Source: DASQZT01 sp963728965
GTDB taxonomy: Bacteria; Acidobacteriota; Terriglobia; Bryobacterales; Bryobacteraceae
DNA: 64,000 nucleotides
NCBI GenBank assembly: GCA_963728965.1
Contig: CAVSMH010000012.1
Coordinates: forward strand, 1 to 64,000
Reading direction: 5' to 3'
Shown: positions 53,168 through 62,948 of the stretch, piece by piece
Layout of the letters: every line of letters starts with the position of its first letter
Numbering within the stretch: position 1 is the stretch's first letter
The notes under the pieces: generated by a model
Databases searched by the model: none
Told to the model about the DNA's origin: nothing
The model's input: only the letters and a program-made list of their open reading frames with translations
Position numbers and translations under genes: made by a program

Positions 53168-54118
53168 CTAGCTTTTTGCCGGCTTACGGCCGGCGGCGCA
53201 CTGGACGAGTGCCTGAACGAGATGGTCGAACAGCGCGCTGTAGGACCGCGCCCCGGGGATGTGTTCGATCGACGAGGCCACCTCGATCACCGGAACGCCG
53301 GACTGCTCGCGGAACGCGTCGCCGTATTCATGGGGCGTATTCGGGTCCAGAAGGATGATGTCGGCTTTCATGCTGCGCACATGCTCCATGAGGATGTTCG
53401 GAGTGGGCAGCGTGCCTGGATCGCCCTTGCAGACGACGAACTTCAGGCCGCCCAGGCGGGCGAAGTTCTGCCATCCGCATTGGGCACTGAAGATGCGGAG
53501 TCCGGCCAGCGGCTGCAAAGCCTGCTTCCAGCGGGCGATATCCGCGTCCAATGCCCGTCGGAAAGCCTCGGCATTGGCGAGATACAGGGCCCGCTTGTCC
53601 GGCCGGAGGACGCTCAGGCCGTTGGCGATGTGGCGGGCGATGACCGGCCCGTTCTGGGGGTTCAGCCAAAAGAAAGGATCGCCGGACATCAACCCGGCAT
53701 CGATGTATCCGAAGCACGTGGACACGGGCACGTTCACCCGTGCCGCGCCCCGCGAAACGTCCACCCAGGCGGGCGGCGGCGGGGATGATTTCGATGAAAC
53801 GGACCGGCCGGGCAGCACTTCGTGAATTGCCGCGGATTCATTGAGGAAGCCCGTCCAGATGATGGCGTCGGCCCTGGGGAGGCGCTCCCGCACGGAGCGT
53901 TCGACGTGCAGGTCCTTTCTGACGATGCAGCCCGTGAACAGGCTGAACGTCCCCACCGAATCGCCGCCGATCGCGGCCACAATGGCTTCGATATCCGGTT
54001 CCGTAACCGCGACCTGAAGCCGCCCGCGGGTTGGCGGTTGGCCGGCCGTCAGCGTGGTTGCCAGGGCGAGCGCCGCCATGGATAGCAGCGGCGCCATCGA
54101 CGCTCCAGCACGAGTCAT
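53168..54118 (-). CDS. ZnuA/TroA-like metal-binding solute-binding protein
   Basis: This 316-residue periplasmic protein has a signal peptide (PLLSMAALALATTLTAG) and the cluster A-I fold. Motifs include VTEPDIEAIVAAIGGD, RKDLHVERSVRERLPRADAI (one His kept) and GDPFFWLNPQNGPVIARHIA, where the family normally has DPHVW, so the second His is Phe. IFSAQCGWQNFARLGGLKFV follows, with Cys/Gln instead of the usual His, then PNTPHEYGDAF. No permease or ATPase is adjacent. AGGAGATC precedes the ATG at 54118. It is first in the operon with the octaheme and b-type cytochromes. Confidence 0.8.
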   Translation of the reverse strand: MTRAGASMAPLLSMAALALATTLTAGQPPTRGRLQVAVTEPDIEAIVAAIGGDSVGTFSLFTGCIVRKDLHVERSVRERLPRADAIIWTGFLNESAAIHEVLPGRSVSSKSSPPPPAWVDVSRGAARVNVPVSTCFGYIDAGLMSGDPFFWLNPQNGPVIARHIANGLSVLRPDKRALYLANAEAFRRALDADIARWKQALQPLAGLRIFSAQCGWQNFARLGGLKFVVCKGDPGTLPTPNILMEHVRSMKADIILLDPNTPHEYGDAFREQSGVPVIEVASSIEHIPGARSYSALFDHLVQALVQCAAGRKPAKS

Positions 54119-54449
54119 GAGGATCTCCTGTATGTAGTCCACCCGGATGATCGTGCGGGCGCCGCCGCCACCCCGCCCGGGTCGGGCCGGCACCGATTCT
54201 TCGGGCCTGCCCGGACACGTAGATGCAGCTTGCACTTAGAAGTGACAGAAATATAGAGAATTTTCGCGCCCCTCAGGAACCCGAATGGGGGACCCGTCTG
54301 GAGGCCGGACGAGCAGGCACGTAGATGGTGGTGCCGGATCGGGCCAGGTGCCTAGGCATTCGTAGCCGCCGAGCGATCGGAGCCACTGAATTCCGGGGCA
54401 GGCGCGCGCAACCCGGTAGAGTGTATGATTGGCTTGGCTTCCCAGACCT
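54119..54449. other. Divergent intergenic region
   Basis: A 331-base stretch between the divergent binding-protein and serine-hydrolase genes must hold both promoters. I see no clear dyad, RNA gene or small frame with support on either strand. Confidence 0.5.
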
Positions 54450-55700
54450 ATGAACGATCGATCACCGCTTCGCTTCGCCGTCCTTTCGATTGTGCTCGCA
54501 GGGGCCGGTCTTCTGCCAGGCGCCGATGAGTACTTCCCTCCGCCCGACAGCGCCGGTGGCTGGCGCACCCTGGAGACTCCCGGCGCCGTCCGCAAAGTTG
54601 CCGGAATGGACCTCCGGAAGCTCGACTATGCTTTCGAATACGCGTCCCGCACCAGCCAGCACGGCGGACTCCTGGTCGCCCGGCACGGGTATCTGGTGTT
54701 CGAAAAATATTATGGCCGGGGCAATCGGGAAGCCACACCGGCGATGGCATCGGTGGGCAAGGCTTACACCAGCATCGCCTGCGGCATCATGCTGCAGGAA
54801 AAACACGATCAGATTCCCGAGGGTTTGGACACCAGGGTGTTCAACGAGAAATACCTGCCCGAGGCTTTTCCGCTGGACGATCCGCGGAAAGCCGAAATCC
54901 AGCTGGGCCAACTGTTGAGCATGGCGGCGGGGCTGCACGGCGAAGGCTCCAATCCTGGATTCGTGCATTTCGTGCCTTCGGTCAGGCTCGAACCGATACC
55001 GCGGCCTGCGGAACCGCTGGGTCAGGATCTCAGCGCGCTCAGGACCCCTCTGTGGTGCGCGCCGGGGGGAGGCTACTCGTACACCTCGCAATCGCCGCAT
55101 GTCGCATCGATCGTGCTGCGCCACCTGGTCGGTATGGAGATGCAGCAGTATATCCAGGCGAAGCTGGCCGAACCGATGGGGTGGGGCCGATGGGGGTACG
55201 CGCTGCGGCGTGGCGAGATCACGCTCCCGCACACCCCGGGAGGCGCCGATACCGCCATCCGCTCCACGGATGTGCTGCGTTTTGCGTACCTGATTTTGCA
55301 CCACGGGCGGTGGGGCAAACGGCAATTGGTTCCCGCCGGTTATGTCGAGATGTGCGACAAGCCGTCGCCCTATCAGACGCACGCTCCGTTCAGCCTGATG
55401 TTCGAGGTCAACGCCGACGGCCACGTGGCGGGAGCCCCGCGCGACGCATTTTTCAAGTCCGGCGGCGGAGGCTTTGGAATCGTCGTTGTGCCTTCACTCG
55501 ACCTGGTCATCTACAAAATGGCCGGCGACGATCGGCAATACGATCCGGCACGCACGGGAATCCCGCAGAACTACCGGTATGACGGCTCGCGCGACAACTG
55601 GAAGCCCGCGCCGCGCAGCCAGTTCAGCGACGGCCCGATCGGGACGGACGACGGGCTGCGCCGGGTGATCGAGATGGTCGTGGCGGCCGTCGACCAGTAA
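54450..55700 (+). CDS. Serine hydrolase, beta-lactamase family
   Basis: A 416-residue exported class C beta-lactamase/DD-peptidase-fold protein with a signal peptide (FAVLSIVLAGAGLLPGA). The nucleophile motif SVGK lies in TPAMASVGKAYTSIACGIML. YSYTSQSPH occupies the Tyr motif site, and a SGGGGFG-type segment the third box. The substrate may be an ester or peptide; these proteins are rarely true beta-lactamases. It lies 89 bases upstream of the DUF1549 gene. Confidence 0.85.
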   Translation: MNDRSPLRFAVLSIVLAGAGLLPGADEYFPPPDSAGGWRTLETPGAVRKVAGMDLRKLDYAFEYASRTSQHGGLLVARHGYLVFEKYYGRGNREATPAMASVGKAYTSIACGIMLQEKHDQIPEGLDTRVFNEKYLPEAFPLDDPRKAEIQLGQLLSMAAGLHGEGSNPGFVHFVPSVRLEPIPRPAEPLGQDLSALRTPLWCAPGGGYSYTSQSPHVASIVLRHLVGMEMQQYIQAKLAEPMGWGRWGYALRRGEITLPHTPGGADTAIRSTDVLRFAYLILHHGRWGKRQLVPAGYVEMCDKPSPYQTHAPFSLMFEVNADGHVAGAPRDAFFKSGGGGFGIVVVPSLDLVIYKMAGDDRQYDPARTGIPQNYRYDGSRDNWKPAPRSQFSDGPIGTDDGLRRVIEMVVAAVDQ

Positions 55701-55789
55701 CGGCCGTAACAGGCCCGGTTGACTCGGTCCGCCGGCGCGAATAGGATTGGGATAGCTTGCACGACTGAGTAGTCCCAGGGAGGTGGAAC

Positions 55790-58009
55790 GTGTCTGTGTG
55801 CCTGCGGCGGATTTCCGCCGCTGTAATTGGCTGCTCTCTTTTTGTGGCTTTCGCACAGACGATCGCCGCACCATCCAACAGCGGTCCCGCCGCCGGCAGG
55901 AAGACAGCCGCCGAGCTGTGGGTGCTGAAACCCGTGGTGCGCCCGGCCGTTCCCCGCGTCCTCACGCGGTCGGCGAACCCGATCGATGCGTTCATCGCCG
56001 AGAATTATCGGGCGAAACAACTCCGTCCGGTTGGCCAGGCGGACAAGCTGACGCTGTTGCGGCGCGTGTATCTCGACCTGGTGGGACTGCCCCCGACGCC
56101 CGCTGAGCAGGATGCCTTTCTCAAAGACGAGGCTCCCGACGCTTACGACAAGGTCGTGGACCGGCTGCTGAACAGCGGGCAGCACGGCGTGCGTTATGGC
56201 CGGCACTGGCTCGACGTGCTGCGGTATGCGGATGTGGACGAACGCATGACCGCCGCCGCCGGCATTCATTACTGGCGGGACTGGGTTATCAACGCTCTGA
56301 ACAGCGACATGCCCTACGACCAGTTTGTGCGGGCGCAGTTGACCGGCTACCGGACCACCGAGCGGACCCAGATTTCGGCCACCGGCTTCCGCTCGCCACT
56401 GGAGCCGCGGCCGGACGATATGTTCGCACTCGGGTTTCTGGCGCGCGGAGACGTCGTCCGGGACAACAAGAATACCCAGGAGATGCCGATCATGGCTGTC
56501 GAGACCATTTCCACGGCATTCATGGGCCTCACGGTCGGCTGCGCCAAGTGCCACGACCATATGTACGATCCGATCGCGCAGCGCGATTTCTACGCGATGA
56601 AGGCGCTGTTCGATCCGCTGGTGATCCGCAAGGTGACGCTGGCGAGCCCGGCCGACATCATGGCGCAAAGCCGGGCGCTCGATGAGGCGCAGAAACGGCG
56701 GGCTGCGGCGGAAGCCCCACTGAATGCGCTGGCCGCACCGTACCGGCAGAAGCTGTATGAACAACGCGTCGCCATGTTGCCAGCCGACGTTCAGGCGATT
56801 ATTCGCAAGCCCGAAAAGGAGCGCACGGCCCAGGAGCAGAAAGTAGCGGACGACTATTTCCCGGTGTTGCGAATCGACGCGGACAAGATCCAGGAGGTGA
56901 TGCCTCCGGAAGTCCTGAAGCAATACAAGGAGCTGCAGCGACAGTTGAATCTGGCGGGCGGCGGAGCGGGCGGAAGGCGCGGCGCGGGCAACAGCCTGCC
57001 GGCGTTCTGGACGGTGGAGTCGGATCACGCCAAGGAACTGGAGAAGAGTTACATCCTCACCAGCGGCGATCCGGAACGGCCGGAGAAGGACAAGCCGGTC
57101 GAGCCGGGCTGGCCTTTTGCGCCGGCGAAGATCGATTTCCACGATGGCCGGATTGCGGCCTTTTCGGATTGGCTCACCGCTCCGGAGAACCCGATGTTCG
57201 CGCGGGTGGCGGTTAATCGTCTCTGGCAGTGGCACTTCGGTGAAGGTCTCGAGAAGACGTCCAGCGACTTCGGCAAGTTGGGCGGAATGCCGTCCAATCC
57301 GCGCCTACTCGACTGGCTCGCCGCCGAATTTGAACAGCGCCAGTTCAGCATGAAAGAAATGCACCGGCTGATGGTCACTTCCGAGACGTACAAGTTGGCA
57401 TCGGCGGCCGATCCCGCCACGGCTGCCGCCAATATGAAGATCGATGCGGCGGACACGTACCTGTGGCATTTCCGCGTCGAGCGCCTGGAAGCGGAGCCCG
57501 TCTGGGATTCGATTCTTTCCGCTGCCGGGAACCTGGATTTGACCGTGGGAGGGCCGTCCTTCAGCATCGGCAATGCCGGCGGGCGGCGAGGCGGCGGACG
57601 GGGAATGGCGGCGGCCAGCGGCCCCACAAACCGAAGGGGCGCGTACATGGTCCGCGGATTTTCGACCAACTCCGACATTACGCCGAATTTCCTGGAAGTC
57701 TTCGATGTGGATGACGGGCGCGCTCCCTGCCCGATGCGGACGCAGACGGTGACGGCACCGCAAGGCTTGTTCCTGATGAACAGCGACGAGATCGACAAGG
57801 CGTCCGCGAAACTCGCCGACCGGCTGCGGCAGGAATCGGGCGGCGACCTCAACGTGGCGGTGGATCTCGGATACCGGCTTACCATGGCGCGTCCGCCCTC
57901 GCCGGCGGAGAAAGACCGCGCGCTGACTTACATCGAGAACGACCCGGACCGGCTGAAAGGCTTCGCCTGGCTGCTGTTCAACATGGATGAGTTCATCTAC
58001 GTGAGGTGA
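55790..58009 (+). CDS. DUF1549/DUF1553 (PSD1-type) protein
   Basis: A 739-residue exported protein. The DUF1549 domain (~60-280) contains LLRRVYLDLVGLPPTPAEQD, RYGRHWLDVLRYAD and GLTVGCAKCHDHMYDPI with a CxxCH haem-like motif. The DUF1553 domain (~450-735) contains NPMFARVAVNRLWQWHFGEG, LLDWLAAEFEQRQFSMKEMH and FLMNSDEI. Such pairs with DUF1501 are widespread in Planctomycetes and Acidobacteria and are thought to act in polymer breakdown; biochemistry unknown. GTG start at 55790 after GGGAGGTGG. The DUF1501 gene begins 6 bases after its stop. Confidence 0.9.
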   Translation: MSVCLRRISAAVIGCSLFVAFAQTIAAPSNSGPAAGRKTAAELWVLKPVVRPAVPRVLTRSANPIDAFIAENYRAKQLRPVGQADKLTLLRRVYLDLVGLPPTPAEQDAFLKDEAPDAYDKVVDRLLNSGQHGVRYGRHWLDVLRYADVDERMTAAAGIHYWRDWVINALNSDMPYDQFVRAQLTGYRTTERTQISATGFRSPLEPRPDDMFALGFLARGDVVRDNKNTQEMPIMAVETISTAFMGLTVGCAKCHDHMYDPIAQRDFYAMKALFDPLVIRKVTLASPADIMAQSRALDEAQKRRAAAEAPLNALAAPYRQKLYEQRVAMLPADVQAIIRKPEKERTAQEQKVADDYFPVLRIDADKIQEVMPPEVLKQYKELQRQLNLAGGGAGGRRGAGNSLPAFWTVESDHAKELEKSYILTSGDPERPEKDKPVEPGWPFAPAKIDFHDGRIAAFSDWLTAPENPMFARVAVNRLWQWHFGEGLEKTSSDFGKLGGMPSNPRLLDWLAAEFEQRQFSMKEMHRLMVTSETYKLASAADPATAAANMKIDAADTYLWHFRVERLEAEPVWDSILSAAGNLDLTVGGPSFSIGNAGGRRGGGRGMAAASGPTNRRGAYMVRGFSTNSDITPNFLEVFDVDDGRAPCPMRTQTVTAPQGLFLMNSDEIDKASAKLADRLRQESGGDLNVAVDLGYRLTMARPPSPAEKDRALTYIENDPDRLKGFAWLLFNMDEFIYVR

Positions 58010-58015
58010 CTGGCC

Positions 58016-59410
58016 GTGAGCATGAACCGTATCTACCCATGCGGCAGGATCAACCGTCGCGGCTTCATCGCCCGGGCGGCAGGGGGATTCTTCGGAACGG
58101 CATTGGGAGCGCTGTGGGCCGCGGACGGGAAGATCGAGGACGCCCACCTGGGAACCAGTTTTCCGCCCAAGGCCAAGAGCGTCATCTTCCTCTTCCTTTG
58201 CGGCGGCTTCAGCCACATCGACACGTTCGATCCGAAAGACAACAAGTGGGCGGGCAAGTTGATCGACGCCATCGGGTTCGGCGACAACGTGGCCGAGATG
58301 AGACGCCCCGTGATCCCCTGCCTGCGCACATTTACCCGTTACGGGCAGTCCGGAATCCCGGTCTCGGATTGGTTTCCGAATGTGGGGGGCGTCATCGATG
58401 AAATCGCGCTGGTCCGCTCGGTGTGGTGCAACGAAGGAAATCATTTTCCGGCGGTGATCGAGACGACCACGGGGCACCGCGGCCGGCAGTTCGATCACCC
58501 CACGCTGGGCGGGTGGGTTTCCTACGCGCTGGGAAGCGCCAACAAGAATCTGCCGACCTTTGTCAACATGGGCCGACCATCGTCTCCGGTGCAATTGACG
58601 GGCGGTTACCTGGGCGCGAATGTGGCAGCCACGCCCTTCCAGACGGGGGACACGCCGATTCCGAACTTATATCCGCCCAAAGGCAGCAGCGCCGCGGAAC
58701 GGGATCGCCAGATGCGGGTGCTCGAGGAGATGAACCGCGATTTCCGGGAGCGGTACGCCATCAACACGGATATCGCCGCTCGGTCGCGTGCCTACGAACT
58801 GGCGGCCCGGATGCAGTTGCATGCGCCCGAGATCGTGGATTTCTCGAAGGAGCCGGCCCACGTGCAGGCGCTATACGGAATCGGCGAAAAAGAGACGGAC
58901 GATTTCGGCCGGCAGCTCCTGCTGGCGCGCCGTCTGGTGGAGAACGACGTTCGGTTCATTCAGATCTGCCACGCCGGCGGAGGCAATGGCGCCTGGGACG
59001 CCCACGGCGACATGAAAACCCACGCACCGCTTTGCCGCGCCATCGACAAACCGGTTTCCGGCCTGATCCGCGACCTGAAGCAGCACGGGTTGCTCGATTC
59101 GACGCTGGTGGTGTTCTCGAGTGAGTTTGGGCGCAGCCCGTGGTCGCAGAATACCACCGGGCGCGACCACAATCCGAAGGGCTACACGGTGTGGATGGCC
59201 GGCGGCGGCATTCGGGGCGGCGTGGTTCACGGCGCCACCGACGACGTCGGGTACAAAGCGGTGGACCACCCGCACTACTACAGCGACTTACACGCCACGA
59301 TCCTGAAGCAACTGGGACTCGACTACAAAAAGATGGAGTACGAAGTCTTCGGGCGCACGATGCGACTCGTGGAGGACGGCCTGGGCCCGATCAACGAAAT
59401 CATCGCTTGA
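58016..59410 (+). CDS. DUF1501 protein, sulfatase-like fold, Tat-exported
   Basis: A 464-residue protein begins with a twin-arginine signal (INRRGFIARAAGGFFGTALG). DUF1501 motifs include VIFLFLCGGFSHIDTFDPKD, EGNHFPAVIETTTGHRGRQ, ICHAGGGNGAWDAHGD and DSTLVVFSSEFGRSPW. The fold is alkaline-phosphatase/sulfatase-like without the formylglycine site. GTG 58016 or ATG 58022. Partner of the preceding DUF1549/1553 gene in one transcript. Confidence 0.9.
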   Translation: MSMNRIYPCGRINRRGFIARAAGGFFGTALGALWAADGKIEDAHLGTSFPPKAKSVIFLFLCGGFSHIDTFDPKDNKWAGKLIDAIGFGDNVAEMRRPVIPCLRTFTRYGQSGIPVSDWFPNVGGVIDEIALVRSVWCNEGNHFPAVIETTTGHRGRQFDHPTLGGWVSYALGSANKNLPTFVNMGRPSSPVQLTGGYLGANVAATPFQTGDTPIPNLYPPKGSSAAERDRQMRVLEEMNRDFRERYAINTDIAARSRAYELAARMQLHAPEIVDFSKEPAHVQALYGIGEKETDDFGRQLLLARRLVENDVRFIQICHAGGGNGAWDAHGDMKTHAPLCRAIDKPVSGLIRDLKQHGLLDSTLVVFSSEFGRSPWSQNTTGRDHNPKGYTVWMAGGGIRGGVVHGATDDVGYKAVDHPHYYSDLHATILKQLGLDYKKMEYEVFGRTMRLVEDGLGPINEIIA

Positions 59411-59431
59411 ACTGACGCGGCCGTTCCCGCT

Positions 59432-62400
59432 TCAGAACGTGAAACGGAGGCTGAATTCCACGTTTCGCGGCTGATTGGACTGCGGATTGGTGATCCGGCC
59501 GAAGGTGGAGCTGGTGGCGCTCGTGGTGATTCCTCCCAACAAGTGCCGGTTGGCGATGTTAAATGCGGAGGCGCGGAACTCCAGGTTCCGGACTTCCTGG
59601 TGGCCGAACCGGATCATCTTGGTGACCGCCACATCCTCATTCAACTGGCTGGGTTGGCGAAGCTGTGCCAGAACCGCCGGCACATTGCCGTACGTCATAT
59701 TGGCAGGCTGCACGAAGGCCTTCGGGTTGATGTAGGTACTGGTCGGATCGTCGGGATTCCAGTTCGGATTGTACAGCGGCTGGCCGGGCACGAAGTTACA
59801 CCGGGCCGAGCCGGCATTGTACACCTGCTGACCGCAACTGGGTGTCATCGGATTGCCGCTCTGGTAGCGGTGCACGGCGGCGACACTCCAGTTTCCGACG
59901 AAGGCATTCACGAGGGGGCTCACGTTACCCAGCACCGATCTGCCTCTGCCGATCGGCAAGTCATAGATATAGCTGAGCGCAAAAATGTGCGGCCGGTCGA
60001 AGCCGGCGATCGCCTTATCGGTGAGCCGGGTGTACACATTCTGCCCCTGGTTGCTGGTCATCACTTTGGAGAAAGTGTACGAGCCCAGGATGTAGAAGCC
60101 CTGGCTAAAGCGGTGTTCCACGCTGGTCTCCAGGGCATTGTAGGTCGAGTGTCCGGATAGGGAGGGGCCGCTGACGCCGGAGTACTGCGGGTAGGGACGC
60201 AGGGCCTGGTTCAATTGCAGGTTCAGAGGGTAACCCGCATAGGGCAACTGGAATCCGTTGGCGATCAGCACCGGATTTGTGGGGACACCCGCGGCGTTCA
60301 CCAGGTTGCTCAGACTCGAGCCCAGGAGTGTACCGTAGATGGACCAGTAGCGGGGATCGAGTTGGTCGAAATTCTGGTTGGCCTGTATCTTGACTCCGTA
60401 GTTGGCGTGAAAGCTTCCCCGCCAGAGCGTGCTGGGAGTAAAGCTGTGCTCCACGGTGAAATTGTAGTCTGCGTAATAGCCCGGCATGCCGGCCTCACCG
60501 GTGCGGTACGTGGGAGACGAGAAATTCGCCACGGTCGGATCGATGTGCACGGGCTTGGCAGCGGCCACCAGGGGCTGAATGGCAGGGTCTGTGAATCCCG
60601 TCGAGAAGAGCAACGCAATGCCCGTGGAGAAGTAGTTGGAAGGGGCAGAGTAGGAGCCGCCGAAGCCCTGAATACCGCTATCGGCATTGCCATCCTCGCG
60701 AATGCTGTCGTACACCACCGACCCACCGGCGCGGATTACGGTATTGCGCGTGAGTTGGTAGGCGAAGCCAAGGCGCGGGCCAAAGCCGTCGTGCCGCGTG
60801 TATTCGAGGATATTGCGGCCACTCCGTCCCGGGCCGGAACCGGCGAATTCCATGGCTCCGAGGAGCCCTCCGGCGCCCGGGTTGGGGAGTGTCGGGTTGA
60901 AATTGCTGTTCTGGTGGTTCGGCTCGTAACGCGTGAAGGGCAGGTCGTAGCGGAGTCCCACGTTCATGGTCAACTTACTGCTGAGCTTGATATCGTCCTG
61001 CATATACCAGGCGTAGTAACGGTAAATGAAGTTGATATCAGCGCTGAAGTTGAATGTGGCACTGCTGGCCAAGCCCAGCAGGAAGGAGGCATAACCGATG
61101 CCGGTAGTTCCACTGATACCGGGGTTCCCGGTAGACGAGGAGGACGTGCTGACGACACCCGCGCAGCTATTGCAGTCATTCCGCGCGTAATTGGGCCGGA
61201 TATAATCGAAGCCGAATTTGAAGCTGTGCCGTCCTTTCAGCCATGCCGCCTGCTCGTGGATGTTCCAGGTCCGGCCTGGGGAGCGAGTCCAGACATGGCT
61301 GCCGAAATTGCCGAATTCGGTCTGGTATTTGGTGTAGTTGGGAACCTTGGTGTTCACCCCCGGCAATAAGGTGGCATCGTGATAGGTCTTGTCGGGAGCG
61401 ATGGAGTCCTCCCCCAAGTCCCGCAGGTTGTAGCCGAACGTAAAGTGGTTCAGCAGGTTAGGCCGCACCACGTAATCCACATTGGCGCGCACCCATTTGA
61501 AATTGCCAAACTCCTGGAAGCCCTCCGACACCGGTCCCGGAATCGCCCCCTGCAGTGGATAGCTGTTGAAGTAAGTCTTGCTGAACAGGCCGTTGAAGCG
61601 GAGCTTGGGAGTGGCGAAGTAGTCGCCCTTGATCGAGTAGACTCCCTGATTCTCGCCGGGGGTTCGGCTTCCGTTGGTCCGGTCGTAGGTATTGTTAAAG
61701 ATCTGGTCCGGATTATCGGGCAATGGATAGTAGTTGAGCTGGTCGATGAACTTGGCGACAGGGTTGATCCGATTCGGGCAAATCACGTTGAGGACTCCGT
61801 TGCACTGCATCCGGGGCCGCTGGCTGGCATCGGTGATGATGTTACCCGAGGCATCGTATGGATCGTAGAGGGGCACGACGCCCTGGGAGCCCACGTAGCT
61901 GCGGAAATCCCCGTTGCGAAAGTCCTGAATCGCCGTGCTGATCAATCCCGGAGCGTTTACATCCTTGGCGCGCGAGCGTTCGCCCGAAAAGTAGAAGAAC
62001 ACCTTGTTGCGGCCGTCGAATACCTTGGGAACATAGACCGGACCGCCCACGCTGGCGGCCTCCAGGTTCTGATTGTGCACGGCGGGTGTGTGAGCCCCAT
62101 AGTAAAACCCTTTGGCATTCAGAGCATTGTTGCGAAGCACCCCGAACAGAGTGCCGTGCAGTGCATTAGTGCCCGACTTGGTGGTGTAGTTCATCACCCC
62201 GTTGGAGGTCCGCCCGAATTCGGCCGAGTAGGCCCCGGTCTGTACTTTGAATTCCTGAATACCCTCGGCGCTTACCACTCGCATTTGTGGATCGTTGCGA
62301 CGTTCGCTCATGGATTCAGCGCCGTCCAATAGCTGGCTGTTGCCGTAGGCGACACCGCCCGCCACTCTCGGTGCGCCCGAGGTGATGTCGGGGTCCGAAG

Positions 62401-62896
62401 TAATGGTCGCGTTCGCGCCGGGGTTCAGCAGCACAAAAGCGTTGTTGCTCCTCAGCCCTCCGTTCGCAAACAAAGGCAGCCGTTCGATGGCCACGTTCTC
62501 CACAACACGGCCGAGATCGCTGCGGTCGGTCTGGAGCAGAGGCGCGGCTCCAGTGACTTCCACCGATTCGGCGATGGTTCCGACTTGCAGCCGCATGTCG
62601 ACGCGCGTCGTCGTATTCACCAGCACCTGGACATTGCCGGCGTCGTTCCTCTTGAAGCCCTGTTTCTCCACGCTCACGGAATACTTGCCGACGGGAAGGT
62701 AGACGAGGTTGTAGGTTCCATCGCTCGCCGTGACGGTGGCCTGCGATAAACCGGTCGCCGGATTGGTCACCGTAACGGATGCACCGGGCACCGCGGCCAA
62801 TGACGCATCTGTAACTGTACCGGTAATTGTCCCCCGGTCCTGAGCGAACGCAAGGGTGAAGGAGAAAAGGAGCGAAAAGAGAAACACCCGGCGCAT
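59432..62896 (-). CDS. Oar-like TonB-dependent outer-membrane receptor
   Basis: The 1154-residue protein has a signal peptide (VFLFSLLFSFTLAFAQ) and a CarboxypepD_reg domain (GTITGTVTDASLAAVPGASV, VYLPVGKYSVSVEKQGFKR). The plug (SVEVTGAAPLLQTDRSDLG) is followed by a ~900-residue barrel rich in aromatic-alternating strands and ending RNVEFSLRFTF. This architecture is the dominant TonB-type receptor of Acidobacteria, used for polymer or oligosaccharide import. Convergent with DUF1501. Divergent from the TPR gene across 52 bases. Confidence 0.9.
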   Translation of the reverse strand: MRRVFLFSLLFSFTLAFAQDRGTITGTVTDASLAAVPGASVTVTNPATGLSQATVTASDGTYNLVYLPVGKYSVSVEKQGFKRNDAGNVQVLVNTTTRVDMRLQVGTIAESVEVTGAAPLLQTDRSDLGRVVENVAIERLPLFANGGLRSNNAFVLLNPGANATITSDPDITSGAPRVAGGVAYGNSQLLDGAESMSERRNDPQMRVVSAEGIQEFKVQTGAYSAEFGRTSNGVMNYTTKSGTNALHGTLFGVLRNNALNAKGFYYGAHTPAVHNQNLEAASVGGPVYVPKVFDGRNKVFFYFSGERSRAKDVNAPGLISTAIQDFRNGDFRSYVGSQGVVPLYDPYDASGNIITDASQRPRMQCNGVLNVICPNRINPVAKFIDQLNYYPLPDNPDQIFNNTYDRTNGSRTPGENQGVYSIKGDYFATPKLRFNGLFSKTYFNSYPLQGAIPGPVSEGFQEFGNFKWVRANVDYVVRPNLLNHFTFGYNLRDLGEDSIAPDKTYHDATLLPGVNTKVPNYTKYQTEFGNFGSHVWTRSPGRTWNIHEQAAWLKGRHSFKFGFDYIRPNYARNDCNSCAGVVSTSSSSTGNPGISGTTGIGYASFLLGLASSATFNFSADINFIYRYYAWYMQDDIKLSSKLTMNVGLRYDLPFTRYEPNHQNSNFNPTLPNPGAGGLLGAMEFAGSGPGRSGRNILEYTRHDGFGPRLGFAYQLTRNTVIRAGGSVVYDSIREDGNADSGIQGFGGSYSAPSNYFSTGIALLFSTGFTDPAIQPLVAAAKPVHIDPTVANFSSPTYRTGEAGMPGYYADYNFTVEHSFTPSTLWRGSFHANYGVKIQANQNFDQLDPRYWSIYGTLLGSSLSNLVNAAGVPTNPVLIANGFQLPYAGYPLNLQLNQALRPYPQYSGVSGPSLSGHSTYNALETSVEHRFSQGFYILGSYTFSKVMTSNQGQNVYTRLTDKAIAGFDRPHIFALSYIYDLPIGRGRSVLGNVSPLVNAFVGNWSVAAVHRYQSGNPMTPSCGQQVYNAGSARCNFVPGQPLYNPNWNPDDPTSTYINPKAFVQPANMTYGNVPAVLAQLRQPSQLNEDVAVTKMIRFGHQEVRNLEFRASAFNIANRHLLGGITTSATSSTFGRITNPQSNQPRNVEFSLRFTF

Positions 62897-62948
62897 ACAC
62901 TACCCCTCCCTGGCACTGAAATCGAGTCTTGGGGTTATCATATACCGA

